Below are positions 10,530 through 18,539 of a DNA stretch of 64,000 bases, in pieces; position 1 is the stretch's first letter, and each line of letters opens with the position of its first letter. The translations under genes were made by a program, and so were the position numbers. The stretch is from Planktotalea sp. (GTDB lineage: Bacteria; Pseudomonadota; Alphaproteobacteria; Rhodobacterales; Rhodobacteraceae): positions 1 to 64,000 of the forward strand of contig NZ_JABBAL010000003.1 of NCBI RefSeq assembly GCF_018607995.1, written 5' to 3'. A model generated the notes under the pieces. That model did not search any database and was not told the DNA's origin. It was given only the letters and a program-made list of their open reading frames with translations.

Positions 10530-11147
10530 CTAATCCAGTGACAGTGATGTGCTAATCACTGCAGAGCTGTTAACTATATAAGCTTCTACTGCCTTTGCGA
10601 GCTGTGCGTCGTTGACATCAATATGGCGCTGCGTGGTGCTAATGTGCTGATGACCTGCAAATGCAGCTAACAAGCGAACATTGATTCCTGTGTTGGCAAA
10701 CTTGGTGATGAAGGTTCTGCGTCCACTGTGGCTGCTGGCACCTTTGAGTTCAAAGTCAGAGTATATGTTCAGAAACAGCAGGCATATGGTATTGGCTGAG
10801 AAGCTGCTCCGCTGCTGTGTGAGAAACAAGGGGTGCATCAGCTGCGCGATCCGCTACACATGCGTGATACTATGTTAGCACACACTTGGCTTGTTGTTCA
10901 CATATATGGCCCTGGTGTTGCAGCCTTTGGCCTGTGTGCCTGTGATGTTGAACTGACTGCGCACTGCACCTGCAGTATCATACACATCACCAACCGTTAG
11001 TGCTGCTATCTCCATGACACGTAGTCCTGCAAGAAAGCTCATGTGTATGCTGGTCTGATCACGCATTTTGTGTTTGCGTGAGCTGCAGAATGCAATCACT
11101 TGTCCGTCCTTTTCTTTTTGAGTGATGCGTATTACCTCAGGTTTGAA
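10530..11147 (-). pseudogene. Tyrosine recombinase (integrase) relic, catalytic domain
   Basis: A single minus-strand reading frame encodes a phage-integrase-type catalytic domain. The Arg I region is FLAGLRVMEIAALTVGDV, the HxxR box is SSHSGRRTFITKF, and the final box is GHQHISTTQRHIDVN. Two in-frame stops interrupt it (TAA at 10875-10877, TAG at 10854-10856). The catalytic Tyr of the usual STTQRYIDVN box reads His, a one-base change. The readable frame runs upstream into the yggS start region; no N-terminal DNA-binding domain was found. Codon choice and base composition look different from the neighbouring genes. Probably a relic of a mobile element; no att sites were recognised. Confidence 0.85.
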
Positions 11148-11161
11148 ACAGAGGATCGTAT

Positions 11162-11818
11162 ATGTCTTTGCGAGAAATTAAAAAAAAATTTGCGAAAGCG
11201 GAAAACGATGCAGGCCGCAGTGCAGGTAGCGCGCAGCTCATAGCTGTGTCCAAAGTCCAGCCCAACGAACGTGTTCACGCGGTTCTAAAGCAAGGTCACC
11301 GCGTGTTCGGTGAAAACCGTGTGCAAGAAGCCGCTGGCAAATGGCCCGCGTTTAAAGAAGAGTTCAGCGATGTTTCAGTGCATCTAATCGGACCTTTGCA
11401 AACCAACAAGGCCCGCCAAGCGATGGAATTGTTTGATGCAATTCACACAGTCGATCGTGCGAAGCTTGCCAAGACCATAGCGCGTTTGGCGCAGGAATTG
11501 GGCCGTTGTCCGGAGCTTTTTGTGCAAGTAAACACCGGTGAAGAGGAGCAAAAGGCAGGCGTTTCTCCGCAGGAAGCTGACGGTTTTATCGAAGAATGCC
11601 GCTCATTTGATTTGCCTGTTCAAGGTTTGATGTGCATCCCACCTGCGGATGAGGAGCCGTCATTGCATTTTGCGCTGCTTGCGAAAATAGCCGCACGCAA
11701 TGGGGTTGTGGGTCTTTCGATGGGCATGAGCGGTGACTTTGAGCGTGCGATTGCGCTGGGTGCGACGCATGTTCGTGTTGGATCAGCTATCTTTGGTGAT
11801 CGCGCTTATGAGCTTTGA
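11162..11818 (+). CDS. YggS/PLPBP-type pyridoxal phosphate homeostasis protein
   Basis: Single-domain PLP-binding protein (fold type III) involved in vitamin B6 and amino-acid homeostasis rather than a classical enzyme. The PLP lysine is Lys31 in LIAVSK. FGENRVQEA, HLIGPLQTNKAR, VNTGEEEQKAG, GLSMGMSGDFERAI and VRVGSAIFG are all family hallmarks. The 218-aa length is normal. An eight-base poly-A run lies near codon 8; the frame through it is open and consistent with the family. Confidence 0.92.
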   Translation: MSLREIKKKFAKAENDAGRSAGSAQLIAVSKVQPNERVHAVLKQGHRVFGENRVQEAAGKWPAFKEEFSDVSVHLIGPLQTNKARQAMELFDAIHTVDRAKLAKTIARLAQELGRCPELFVQVNTGEEEQKAGVSPQEADGFIEECRSFDLPVQGLMCIPPADEEPSLHFALLAKIAARNGVVGLSMGMSGDFERAIALGATHVRVGSAIFGDRAYEL

Positions 11819-11824
11819 GGGCTG

Positions 11825-11845
11825 TCCGATGAGTGCCTCATCGGA
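11825..11845 (+). other. Stem-loop after yggS
   Basis: Perfect 8-bp inverted repeat TCCGATGA/TCATCGGA with a five-base loop, starting 7 bases after the yggS stop, between two converging genes. There is no T run, so it may be a processing or attenuation hairpin rather than a true intrinsic terminator. Confidence 0.4.
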
Positions 11846-11907
11846 TCTAGGCGAGGGGCTAATCCCTGGCGCTCCCCAGGATATTTATGGAAATAGGAAG
11901 ATTTGCC

Positions 11908-12402
11908 TTACCGCACGATGAGGCGTGTATTTTGTGTGATTTTCGATGCGATGTCGTGCAGGTGGTCACGTCGAAATGCGATACAACCTTCGGTCGGATA
12001 TCCCGGCCTTCGCCATTGGTGGATGAAGATTGCCGAGCCTTTATGTGGGGTCGCGTTGGGCCAGTTCCAATCAGTTAGAATCACGAGGTCATAGAGTGGA
12101 TCAGCACGTCTTAACGTCTCGTGGCTGTGGGGATAGGGCACCCGGACATGGTGATTGTAAGCCGCATCTGTTGCTTCGTCAGACCAAAGATCGCGCGGAC
12201 CAATTGGCTTTGCCATCGGCGTTGGCTGTTTAAGACGATCTGGGCGATGAAGCATCCCTACAATGCGGTGGATACCCCGCGGTGTCGCGCCGTCACCTTC
12301 GCGTTTGTTTGTCACGATACCGCCCTTCCCATGTGTGCAGGGATAGAGGCGACCTGCAAAGCGGACGCCTTTTGGCGTGAGCACAAGGTCATAGGGGGTC
12401 AC
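11908..12402 (-). CDS. L,D-transpeptidase (YkuD) family protein
   Basis: Predicted L,D-transpeptidase-type enzyme acting on peptidoglycan. The active-site block is FIHQWRRPGYPTEGCIAFRR, with the conserved His and the catalytic Cys in a T-x-G-C context (the usual S/T-x-G-C). The protein is 164 aa with no clear signal peptide, unlike classical secreted YkuD enzymes, so export or substrate is uncertain. The ATG overlaps the ribA stop by 4 bp (12399-12402), so it is co-translated with ribA. Confidence 0.8.
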   Translation of the reverse strand: MTPYDLVLTPKGVRFAGRLYPCTHGKGGIVTNKREGDGATPRGIHRIVGMLHRPDRLKQPTPMAKPIGPRDLWSDEATDAAYNHHVRVPYPHSHETLRRADPLYDLVILTDWNWPNATPHKGSAIFIHQWRRPGYPTEGCIAFRRDHLHDIASKITQNTRLIVR

Positions 12403-13490
12403 AAAAAATGCCCCGATTTGGTGGCCTTGGTGCGCAGATAGTCAGCGTTGAAACGGTTTTTGCCGACTTTCAAGGCAACACGTTCACTGACGGCGATGCC
12501 TGTCTTTTGCATCATGTCGATCTTTGCGGGGTTGTTTGTAAGAAGGCGGACCTGCGCAATGCCAAGTTTGGTTAACAGCGCGGCGCCAATCCGAAAATCG
12601 CGTTCATCATCTTCAAAACCAAGACGATGATTGGCTTCGACCGTATCAAACCCCTGATCTTGCAATGAGTAGGCGCGCATCTTGTTGGCAAGGCCGATGC
12701 CGCGTCCCTCTTGGTTTAGGTACAAAAGAACGCCCGCCCCTTCGGCCCCCATCTGAGCGAGAGCGGCACGAAGCTGTGGCCCGCAATCGCATTTGAGTGA
12801 CCCCATGAGATCACCTGTGAAACACGCGGAGTGCAGTCTGGTGAGCACTGGCTGATTGCGATCAGGTGCGCCCACAATGATCGCGTAATGCTCCTCCCCG
12901 CCATTATCGGGGCGAAACACGTGGAGTTGACCTTTGTCGGACACTTCCATCGGCAGGCGGGCATGAACGATATCATAGTAATGCGCTGAGACGCCGAGCA
13001 AAGGTTCAACTTGCACAGTAAACAGAGTTGTAAGGTCATGTTTCGTTGCAAAGTCGCTTGGGTTTTCGAGATCAGTGATCAAGACGGAGGGCAGCAAGCG
13101 CGCGTCTTTCGCCAAGCGCAAAGCGACGCGATGCGCGTCCGCTTTGCCGTTTCGTACGGAGTGCAACGGCCCTTTCATTGGGGTGCGCAAGTCGTCAGCA
13201 GGGTCTGCGAGCGCTATAATCCAGCGCAGATCAGCATTTTCTGGAACATGAATGCGCGCAAGATCGCCATCATAAGGGCGCGCCTTTAGGGTTTCTGCGC
13301 GACGTGCTGTAATGCTCAAAACTGTGTCACCCGGCAATGCGCGGGCATCCGCAACGCGGTCTGGAGTAAGCGTTTCTGTCGCTTGAACCAAGATCCCAAC
13401 GGGGCCATCGATGATCACAATCGGCACGCCCATACGTAAATCACCGCGCGCGCGTGCGATTTTTTCGGATGGATCTGGTGCTAAATTCAT
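12399..13490 (-). CDS. ribA: GTP cyclohydrolase II with N-terminal extension
   Basis: First committed step of riboflavin synthesis: GTP to 2,5-diamino-6-ribosylamino-pyrimidinone phosphate. The catalytic domain fills about residues 155-350. It has the zinc cysteines in HSACFTGDLMGSLKCDCGPQ, then YLNQEGRGIGL and LLTNNPAKI. The first 150 residues are not part of E. coli RibA (196 aa). Their opening (ARGDLRMGVPIVIIDG) faintly resembles the start of DHBP synthase RibB but lacks its acidic DxxDRExEGD catalytic motif, so a degenerate RibB-like domain is possible. Such long RibA proteins occur in related bacteria. Confidence 0.92.
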   Translation of the reverse strand: MNLAPDPSEKIARARGDLRMGVPIVIIDGPVGILVQATETLTPDRVADARALPGDTVLSITARRAETLKARPYDGDLARIHVPENADLRWIIALADPADDLRTPMKGPLHSVRNGKADAHRVALRLAKDARLLPSVLITDLENPSDFATKHDLTTLFTVQVEPLLGVSAHYYDIVHARLPMEVSDKGQLHVFRPDNGGEEHYAIIVGAPDRNQPVLTRLHSACFTGDLMGSLKCDCGPQLRAALAQMGAEGAGVLLYLNQEGRGIGLANKMRAYSLQDQGFDTVEANHRLGFEDDERDFRIGAALLTKLGIAQVRLLTNNPAKIDMMQKTGIAVSERVALKVGKNRFNADYLRTKATKSGHFL

Positions 13491-13660
13491 GTTTTGCCCA
13501 CCGCTCTTTGAAACACTTTGCTACAGAACGCCCCTGATTGCCGAGGAATATGAAACAAATCAAGGTTGAATAACACATGGACGTGAGGGAGTGCCACAAA
13601 ACTTGTCGAATGCCGCATGCAGACGCATGACTATAACAATAGCGGATAGGAGATGATCCA

Positions 13661-14347
13661 ATGGCACAGCTTAAGAATATCCTTCTTGTCGATGATGACG
13701 ATGATCTACGCGAAGCGCTCTCTGAGCAACTGGTGATGACCGAAGACTTCGAAGTCTTTGAGGCTGATTCAGGTGCAACCGCGATGGAGCGCGTCAAAGA
13801 CTCGCTTTACGATTTGATCATCCTCGATGTAGGCTTGCCCGATACGGATGGTCGTGAGCTTTGCCGTTTGATGCGTAAGCAAGGTGTGAAAAGTCCTGTA
13901 TTGATGCTGACGGGTCATGACAGCGACGCGGATACGATCCTTGGTTTGGATGCTGGTGCAAATGATTACGTTTCTAAGCCCTTCAAGTTTCCTGTCCTTC
14001 TAGCGCGTATTCGCGCACAGCTTCGACAGCATGAGCAATCTGAGGATGCTGTGTTTAGCTTGGGTCCTTACACGTTCAAGCCGTCGATGAAGATGCTGAT
14101 TACAGAGGACGAAAAGAAAATCCGCTTGACGGAGAAAGAAACGAATATCCTGAAGTTTCTTTACCGCTCGACAGAGGGCGTCGTGCCGCGCGACATGCTT
14201 TTGCATGAGGTCTGGGGCTACAATGCAGGCGTCACAACGCACACCCTGGAGACTCATATTTATCGTCTTCGTCAAAAAATTGAACCAGATCCGTCAAATG
14301 CGCGCCTTCTTGTAACTGAATCTGGTGGGTATAGATTAATAGCTTGA
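13661..14347 (+). CDS. cenR: CenR-like OmpR-family response regulator
   Basis: DNA-binding response regulator. The receiver domain (residues 1-120) has the acidic DDDDD pocket, phospho-Asp in LIILDVGLPDTDG, Thr in LMLTG and Lys in SKPFKFP. A winged-helix output domain ends VTESGGYRLIA. The wording NDYVSKPFKFPVLLARIRAQ and an atypical segment after residue 125 resemble CenR, the essential cell-envelope regulator of Caulobacter and Rhodobacter. No sensor kinase lies beside it, as is common for cenR. AGGAG lies about 8 bases before the ATG. The symbol is by resemblance only. Confidence 0.8.
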   Translation: MAQLKNILLVDDDDDLREALSEQLVMTEDFEVFEADSGATAMERVKDSLYDLIILDVGLPDTDGRELCRLMRKQGVKSPVLMLTGHDSDADTILGLDAGANDYVSKPFKFPVLLARIRAQLRQHEQSEDAVFSLGPYTFKPSMKMLITEDEKKIRLTEKETNILKFLYRSTEGVVPRDMLLHEVWGYNAGVTTHTLETHIYRLRQKIEPDPSNARLLVTESGGYRLIA

Positions 14348-14377
14348 GATTTTAACTTTGAATGAGCGCGAATAGTT

Positions 14378-14391
14378 TTGATCTAAATCAA
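14378..14391 (+). promoter_or_regulatory. Perfect FNR/FnrL box
   Basis: TTGAT-CTAA-ATCAA is an exact match to the TTGAT-N4-ATCAA consensus of FNR and the alphaproteobacterial FnrL. It lies 30 bases after the cenR stop and reads equally on both strands. A -10-like TTAAAT (14413-14418) sits where a class II promoter with the box centred at about -41.5 would need it, giving an inferred start near 14425. No protein-coding start follows; a predicted sRNA does. Confidence 0.75.
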
Positions 14392-14424
14392 GGTTTAACC
14401 TCGTATTCATGATTAAATGACCAA

Positions 14425-14504
14425 GATGAGACACCGCGTATATCCGGTTTATGGTATACACCTCTCTGTTGGACTGGCCCGGGCAAAGCCCCGGGTCTTT
14501 TTTT
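14425..14504 (+). ncRNA. Predicted oxygen-regulated small RNA
   Basis: Inferred transcript of about 80 nt, from a start placed by the upstream FNR box and -10-like element to a strong intrinsic terminator. The body (14425-14470) contains a CACCTCTC stretch that could act as an anti-Shine-Dalgarno seed. No conserved ORF fits: one open frame from 14428 runs straight through the terminator. By analogy with E. coli FnrS, an FNR-activated sRNA, it could repress aerobic functions under low oxygen. No homology to FnrS is claimed, and the 5' end is a prediction. Confidence 0.55.
14476..14504 (+). terminator. Rho-independent terminator of the predicted sRNA
   Basis: CCCGGG (14478-14483) pairs with CCCGGG (14490-14495), extended by a G-T and a G-C pair, around a six-base loop. 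Seven Ts follow (14498-14504). The stem is GC-rich and compact, so this should be efficient. It could also end read-through from cenR. Confidence 0.85.
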
Positions 14505-14506
14505 GG

Positions 14507-14668
14507 CTAACGGTCGAGGCTGAAGGAAATGACCGGCCCATCCCCGTGCTGCGCTAGTGTGTCTTCAGGATTGTAGAGGGCGCAGGCGTCAAGCGACAAG
14601 CATCCGCAACTAATGCAACCATCCAAACTATTTCGCATTTTTGTCAGCTTAGCGATTTTCGCATCAAG
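14507..14668 (-). pseudogene. soxR 3' remnant (redox-sensing regulator C-terminus)
   Basis: An open minus-strand frame of 53 codons plus stop encodes the C-terminal tail of a MerR-family SoxR. It begins LDAKIAKLTKMRNSLDG and carries the intact [2Fe-2S] ligand motif C-I-S-C-G-C-x5-C, then ALYNPEDTLAQ. The N-terminal helix-turn-helix and most of the coiled coil (about 95 residues in SoxR) are absent. Upstream sequence no longer matches, and no start with a ribosome site was seen. It begins three bases after the sRNA terminator. A short ORF from an internal Met is possible but would lack DNA binding. Confidence 0.8.
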
Positions 14669-14823
14669 ATTATGAGCCGGGAGAGCGGTTCTATTTCAGT
14701 GGCGAGAACGAGATCGAATATGAGACCGTCGCCTATGATTGAGGCTACGGCGAGTTAACCTCCAAAGTTTATTTGGCAAGTTTAAGCGTGACGTTGCGGC
14801 GCGTGGGGTTAACTTGTGGCGGC

Positions 14824-14868
14824 CCGACAGGCATCGTGTTGTCGACAATATAAACTGGAGCCTGTCGG
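14824..14868 (+). promoter_or_regulatory. Leader hairpin enclosing the ribosome site of the MDR gene
   Basis: CCGACAGGC (14824-14832) is perfectly complementary to GCCTGTCGG (14860-14868), which ends directly before the ATG at 14869. The interval holds a second palindrome, TTGTCGACAA (14839-14848), and the likely ribosome site GGAG (14857-14860) at the base of the stem. If transcribed, the stem would shield the start codon region. Alternatively the inverted repeats are DNA operator sites overlapping the promoter. Confidence 0.5.
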
Positions 14869-15864
14869 ATGTCTGAAACTGTGAAGCAAGTTGTTTATTC
14901 TGAGTTTGGTGACCCGACCAAGGTCTTAAGCCTTGAAGAGGTGGCCCGCGAGGTTTTGGAACCGGGCCAAGCACGTGCGGATGTTCTGCGTTCACCGATT
15001 AACCCGTCAGATTTGATCCAAGTGTCGGGCAACTACGGTGTTCGCCCACCCTTACCAGCGATTGCTGGCAATGAAGGGATTGGTCGGATCACTGAGGTAA
15101 GCGGCGAAGTGCGTGGGCTGTCTGTCGGTCAGCTTGTCTTGCTGCCAGCTGGCGTGGGGACGTGGCGCAGTGAGGTCGTTGCCTCTGCAGGAGCGTTCGT
15201 GCCGATGCCTGAGGGCGATGTCGATCAGCTTTCTATGATGATGGTAAATCCTGCGACCGCGCAGCTTTTGTTGACGGATTTCATTGAACTGGCCGAGGGT
15301 GATTGGATCATCCAAAGTGCTGCGAATTCTGCGGTTGGCACCTATGTCGTACAGCTTGCCAAGGGCATGGGTGTGAAAACCGTTTGCGTGGTGCGCCGTG
15401 AAAGTGCTGTGCAAGGCCTGCTTGATCAAGGGGCTGATGTGGTTCTTGTCGACGGCCCTGATTTGGTGAAACGCGTGAAACAGGCGACGGGCGGCGCGAA
15501 GGTGAAGCTCGCGCTTGATGCGGTGGCGGGTGACACGTTCGGCCGTCTTGGCGAAAGTTTGGAAGTTGGCGGCACGCTTGTGAATTACGGGGCGATGTCG
15601 AATGAAGCTGCGTCGATGCAGGCGGGTGCGATGATTTTCCGTGACGTGCGCGTGCGTGGGTTCTGGCTCGTGAATTGGTTTGAACGCGCAAGCAAAGAAG
15701 AGCGCATGGTGACCTATGGCGCGCTGACCAAAGCGGTGGCAATGGGTACGCTTCATGCGCCGATTGATTGTGTGTTCACGCTTGAAGAAATCAGCGAAGC
15801 TGCACGCTACACGTGGGCGGGGGAGCGGTCTGGCAAAGTGTTGCTTGCACCGAACGGCATCTAG
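14869..15864 (+). CDS. MDR-superfamily NADPH oxidoreductase (quinone/2-enoyl reductase-like)
   Basis: Medium-chain dehydrogenase/reductase of 331 aa, nearest in look to the MECR/ETR enoyl reductase and quinone reductase branches. The GroES-like domain (1-120) has SPINPSDLIQVSGNYG and AGNEGIG. The Rossmann domain has SAANSAVGTYVVQLAKGMG around residues 148-165. No catalytic zinc ligand set (GHE with Cys) is seen, so it is a zinc-free reductase. The exact substrate is unclear. The leader contains an unusual inverted repeat over the ribosome site, and a soxR remnant lies just upstream, so it may formerly have been redox-regulated. Confidence 0.82.
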   Translation: MSETVKQVVYSEFGDPTKVLSLEEVAREVLEPGQARADVLRSPINPSDLIQVSGNYGVRPPLPAIAGNEGIGRITEVSGEVRGLSVGQLVLLPAGVGTWRSEVVASAGAFVPMPEGDVDQLSMMMVNPATAQLLLTDFIELAEGDWIIQSAANSAVGTYVVQLAKGMGVKTVCVVRRESAVQGLLDQGADVVLVDGPDLVKRVKQATGGAKVKLALDAVAGDTFGRLGESLEVGGTLVNYGAMSNEAASMQAGAMIFRDVRVRGFWLVNWFERASKEERMVTYGALTKAVAMGTLHAPIDCVFTLEEISEAARYTWAGERSGKVLLAPNGI

Positions 15865-15902
15865 GCTAGTTTGGCGCAATCTCATCTGAAAAAGGACGCG
15901 CC

Positions 15903-16691
15903 ATGAGTTTTACTCTTGCTACTTGGAACATCAACTCCGTGCGCTTACGCGAGCCGATTGTGTGCAAATTGCTGCAAGAGGAAGCGCCGGATGTGCTGTG
16001 CCTACAGGAATGTAAATCGCCTGTTGAGTTGATCCCGACGGAAGCATTCGCGGCGCTTGGCTACACCCATATGGTTGCGCGGGGACAGAAGGGCTACAAC
16101 GGCGTTGCGATCCTGAGCAAACTGCCAATCAAGGAAGTTGGGGCCGAGGATTTTGCGCAGCTTGGTCATGCGCGTCATATTGCTGGGCAGCTCGAAAACG
16201 GTGTGACGATCCACAATTTCTACGTGCCTGCGGGCGGTGATGTGCCGGACCGTGATAAGAACGAGAAGTTCGGACAAAAACTGGATTATCTCACCCAAAT
16301 GCGGGATTGGTTCAAAATGAAAAGCCCTAAAAAGAGCATCCTTGTCGGCGATTTGAACATCGCTCCGGGTCAGGATGATGTTTGGGATCACAAGAAGCTG
16401 CTCAAGATTGTCAGCCACACTCCGATTGAAGTGGAACATCTGGGCGAGGTCATGACGGCGGGTGATTGGCATGATGTCACGCGCGCGGATATCTCTGAGG
16501 GCAAGCTTTATAGCTGGTGGTCGTACCGCGCCAAGGATTGGGACGCTGCTGACAAAGGCCGACGTTTGGATCATGTTTGGGCAACTGGTGATATCGCTTC
16601 TGCTGCCCATTCGTCGCGTGTCTTGCGTGAAGCGCGCGGATGGAAAAAGCCGTCGGATCATGCGCCTGTGTTTGCGACGTTTGATCTCTAA
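15903..16691 (+). CDS. xthA: Exodeoxyribonuclease III
   Basis: AP endonuclease/3'-5' exonuclease in base excision repair. The endonuclease/exonuclease/phosphatase fold is evident: ATWNINSVRLR at the start, LCLQECK with the metal-binding Glu, LVGDLNIAPGQDDVWD with the Asp/Asn pair, and the C-terminal SDHAPVFATF box with the catalytic Asp-His. The 262-aa length is standard. AAAAGGACG precedes the ATG. It is probably its own unit or co-transcribed with the MDR gene 38 bases upstream. Confidence 0.93.
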   Translation: MSFTLATWNINSVRLREPIVCKLLQEEAPDVLCLQECKSPVELIPTEAFAALGYTHMVARGQKGYNGVAILSKLPIKEVGAEDFAQLGHARHIAGQLENGVTIHNFYVPAGGDVPDRDKNEKFGQKLDYLTQMRDWFKMKSPKKSILVGDLNIAPGQDDVWDHKKLLKIVSHTPIEVEHLGEVMTAGDWHDVTRADISEGKLYSWWSYRAKDWDAADKGRRLDHVWATGDIASAAHSSRVLREARGWKKPSDHAPVFATFDL

Positions 16692-16765
16692 TGCGCTGGC
16701 CCTTGCGAAAGTGAGGGTGATGGGCCATCTAGAGCACAACACAGAGACAAATAAGGCGATGAGCG

Positions 16766-17680
16766 ATGATTGAACTGGGCACAGGTACTGCGACGGACAC
16801 GGCTAATCTGATCATGGACGTCAACGAAAGCACTTTTATGAAAGACGTGGTGGAAGCGTCTGACTTGGTCCCTGTTATAGTCGATTTTTGGGCACCTTGG
16901 TGTGGACCGTGCAAAACGCTTGGCCCCGCATTGGAAGCTGAAGTCATGGCAGCCAATGGTGCCGTTAAGATGGCGAAGATCGATGTGGATCAAAACCAGA
17001 CGATCGCAGGGCAGATGCAAATCCAATCAATCCCTGCTGTATTTGCGTTCTACAAAGGTCAGCCAATTGATGGCTTTCAAGGCGCTTTGCCGCCCTCCGA
17101 GATCAAAGCCTTTGTTGCGCGTGTGATTGAAGCCGGCGGCGGCGACCCATCGGGCGGCTTGGACGACGCGATTGAGGCAGCAACGATGATGCTAGAGGAA
17201 GGCGACGCAAGTGATGCGGCGCAAACTTTCGCGGCGATCTTGGAAGAAGACGATCAATGCGTCGCAGCCTATGCAGGTCTTGCGCGTTCGCATTTGGCGA
17301 TGGGCGAAGCGGATCAAGCGGAGGCTGTGTTAAACGGTGTCCCTGCGGATATTTCATCTGCGGCGATGATTGAAGCGGCTTTCGCGCAAATCGCGCTCGC
17401 GCGGCAGGCGGAGCAAGCGGGGCCTTTGGCGGAGATGTCAGCGGCGGTTGAAGCTAATCCAGATGATCTTCAAGCGCGCTTTGATCTTGCCGTTGCGCTG
17501 AATGCCGATGAGCAAACAGAAGACGCTGTCGACGCATTATTGGAAATCTTCCGACGTGATCGCGAATGGAACGAGGGCGCTGCAAAAACGCAGCTTTTCA
17601 CTATATTCGATGCACTCAAGCCAGAAGATCCCATCGTTTTGAATGGCCGTCGCAAATTGAGTTCGATGATATTTGCCTGA
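16766..17680 (+). CDS. Thioredoxin-TPR protein (CnoX/YbbN-like)
   Basis: Cytoplasmic thioredoxin-fold protein with a C-terminal TPR region; E. coli CnoX (YbbN) is a chaperedoxin that protects GroEL clients from oxidation. The active site is WCGPC (Cys46 and Cys49), retaining both cysteines. Residues 20-130 are the thioredoxin domain, and residues 145-300 are Ala-rich helical repeats (EEDDQCVAAYAGLARSHLAM, NPDDLQARFDLAVALN). At 304 aa the length fits the family. It lies 26 bases before the Lon-substrate-binding-domain gene, so the two are likely co-transcribed with the Trm112 gene. Confidence 0.88.
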   Translation: MIELGTGTATDTANLIMDVNESTFMKDVVEASDLVPVIVDFWAPWCGPCKTLGPALEAEVMAANGAVKMAKIDVDQNQTIAGQMQIQSIPAVFAFYKGQPIDGFQGALPPSEIKAFVARVIEAGGGDPSGGLDDAIEAATMMLEEGDASDAAQTFAAILEEDDQCVAAYAGLARSHLAMGEADQAEAVLNGVPADISSAAMIEAAFAQIALARQAEQAGPLAEMSAAVEANPDDLQARFDLAVALNADEQTEDAVDALLEIFRRDREWNEGAAKTQLFTIFDALKPEDPIVLNGRRKLSSMIFA

Positions 17681-17706
17681 TCGCGCTGACGGGCTATATC
17701 AAGAGC

Positions 17707-18351
17707 ATGAAGAAAATTGGTGACCTCCCCGATATCTTGCCGGCCTTTCCTTTGCCCGGTGCTTTGCTTTTGCCGCGTTCGCGCTTGCCGTTGCACATTT
17801 TTGAACCGCGCTATCTCGCGATGGTGGATGATGCGTTGAAAACACAAGGACGTCTTATTGCGATGATCCAGCCTAATCCGGGTCGGACGGGGGATGAAAA
17901 GGGCTTGCACAAGATTGGCTGCGCGGGTCGCATTACGCAGTTTTCTGAAATGGAAGACGGGCGATATATGCTCACGCTTGCGGGCGTATCGCGGTTTCGT
18001 CTCGTGGGTGAAGTCGAAGGTTTCATGCCCTATCGCCGCGTCAAGTTGAATTGGGATGGCTTCGAACAAGATCGCAAGGAGGGCGAAATAGATACGCCTT
18101 ATGATCGCGAGGCCTTTTTGAACCTCCTTTCAAAATATTTCACCGTTCGTGACTTAAGTGCGGATTGGGAAACGTTGAAGGATGCGGATGACGAATTGCT
18201 GGTCAATTCGCTCTCGATGATGCTTGATTTCGAACCTGAAGATAAACAGGCGCTTCTGGAAGCGCCAAGCCTATCTACACGCCGCGAAACATTGGTCACC
18301 TTGATCGAATATTTCTTACGCGGCGGGGATGCAGAGGAAATGATGCAATGA
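17707..18351 (+). CDS. Lon N-terminal substrate-binding domain protein
   Basis: Stand-alone homologue of the Lon protease N-terminal (LAN/PUA-like) domain with no protease or ATPase part, 214 aa. [33 protein letters not shown] is recognisable (read in parts), followed by [19 protein letters not shown] and LAGVSRFRL. The function of free copies is unknown. I chose the ATG at 17707; the longer frame overlaps the previous gene and lacks homology. The 3' end overlaps the Trm112 gene by 4 bp. Confidence 0.87.
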   Translation: MKKIGDLPDILPAFPLPGALLLPRSRLPLHIFEPRYLAMVDDALKTQGRLIAMIQPNPGRTGDEKGLHKIGCAGRITQFSEMEDGRYMLTLAGVSRFRLVGEVEGFMPYRRVKLNWDGFEQDRKEGEIDTPYDREAFLNLLSKYFTVRDLSADWETLKDADDELLVNSLSMMLDFEPEDKQALLEAPSLSTRRETLVTLIEYFLRGGDAEEMMQ

Positions 18352-18539
18352 GCATTGAGAACGACGCCCCTGACTTTGATCCGCATATGCTAGAGGCGCT
18401 TATTTGCCCGCACACGCAAAGTGGCTTGGAGTACGATGCAAACGCGCAGGAGCTGGTATCGAAGAAGGCGGGTCTCGCTTTTCCTATTCGAAATGGCATC
18501 CCTGTGATGTTGCTGGATGAGGCGCGCAAGCTCGACTAG
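18348..18539 (+). CDS. Trm112 family protein
   Basis: Small protein of 63 aa (DUF343/Trm112-like). Family members activate methyltransferases in eukaryotes; the bacterial role is less clear. The [16 protein letters not shown] start and the [20 protein letters not shown] end are the two conserved blocks. Only one of the zinc-type cysteines remains, which is common in alphaproteobacterial copies. The start overlaps the upstream stop (ATGA), and the 3' end overlaps the convergent ubiH-type gene by 4 bp. Confidence 0.88.
   Translation: MSIENDAPDFDPHMLEALICPHTQSGLEYDANAQELVSKKAGLAFPIRNGIPVMLLDEARKLD

Noticed and set aside
14428..14560. Small ORF starting MRHRVYPVYG over the sRNA
   Set aside because: It reads straight through the strong terminator and into the antisense of the soxR relic, with no ribosome site.
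14790..14825. SoxR box upstream of the MDR gene
   Set aside because: GTTAACTTGTGG near 14810 matches one half of the SoxR consensus, but the left half does not match and promoter spacing is wrong.
15052..15885. 277-aa minus-strand ORF opposite the MDR gene
   Set aside because: His/Arg-rich shadow of the MDR reductase gene with no recognisable motif.
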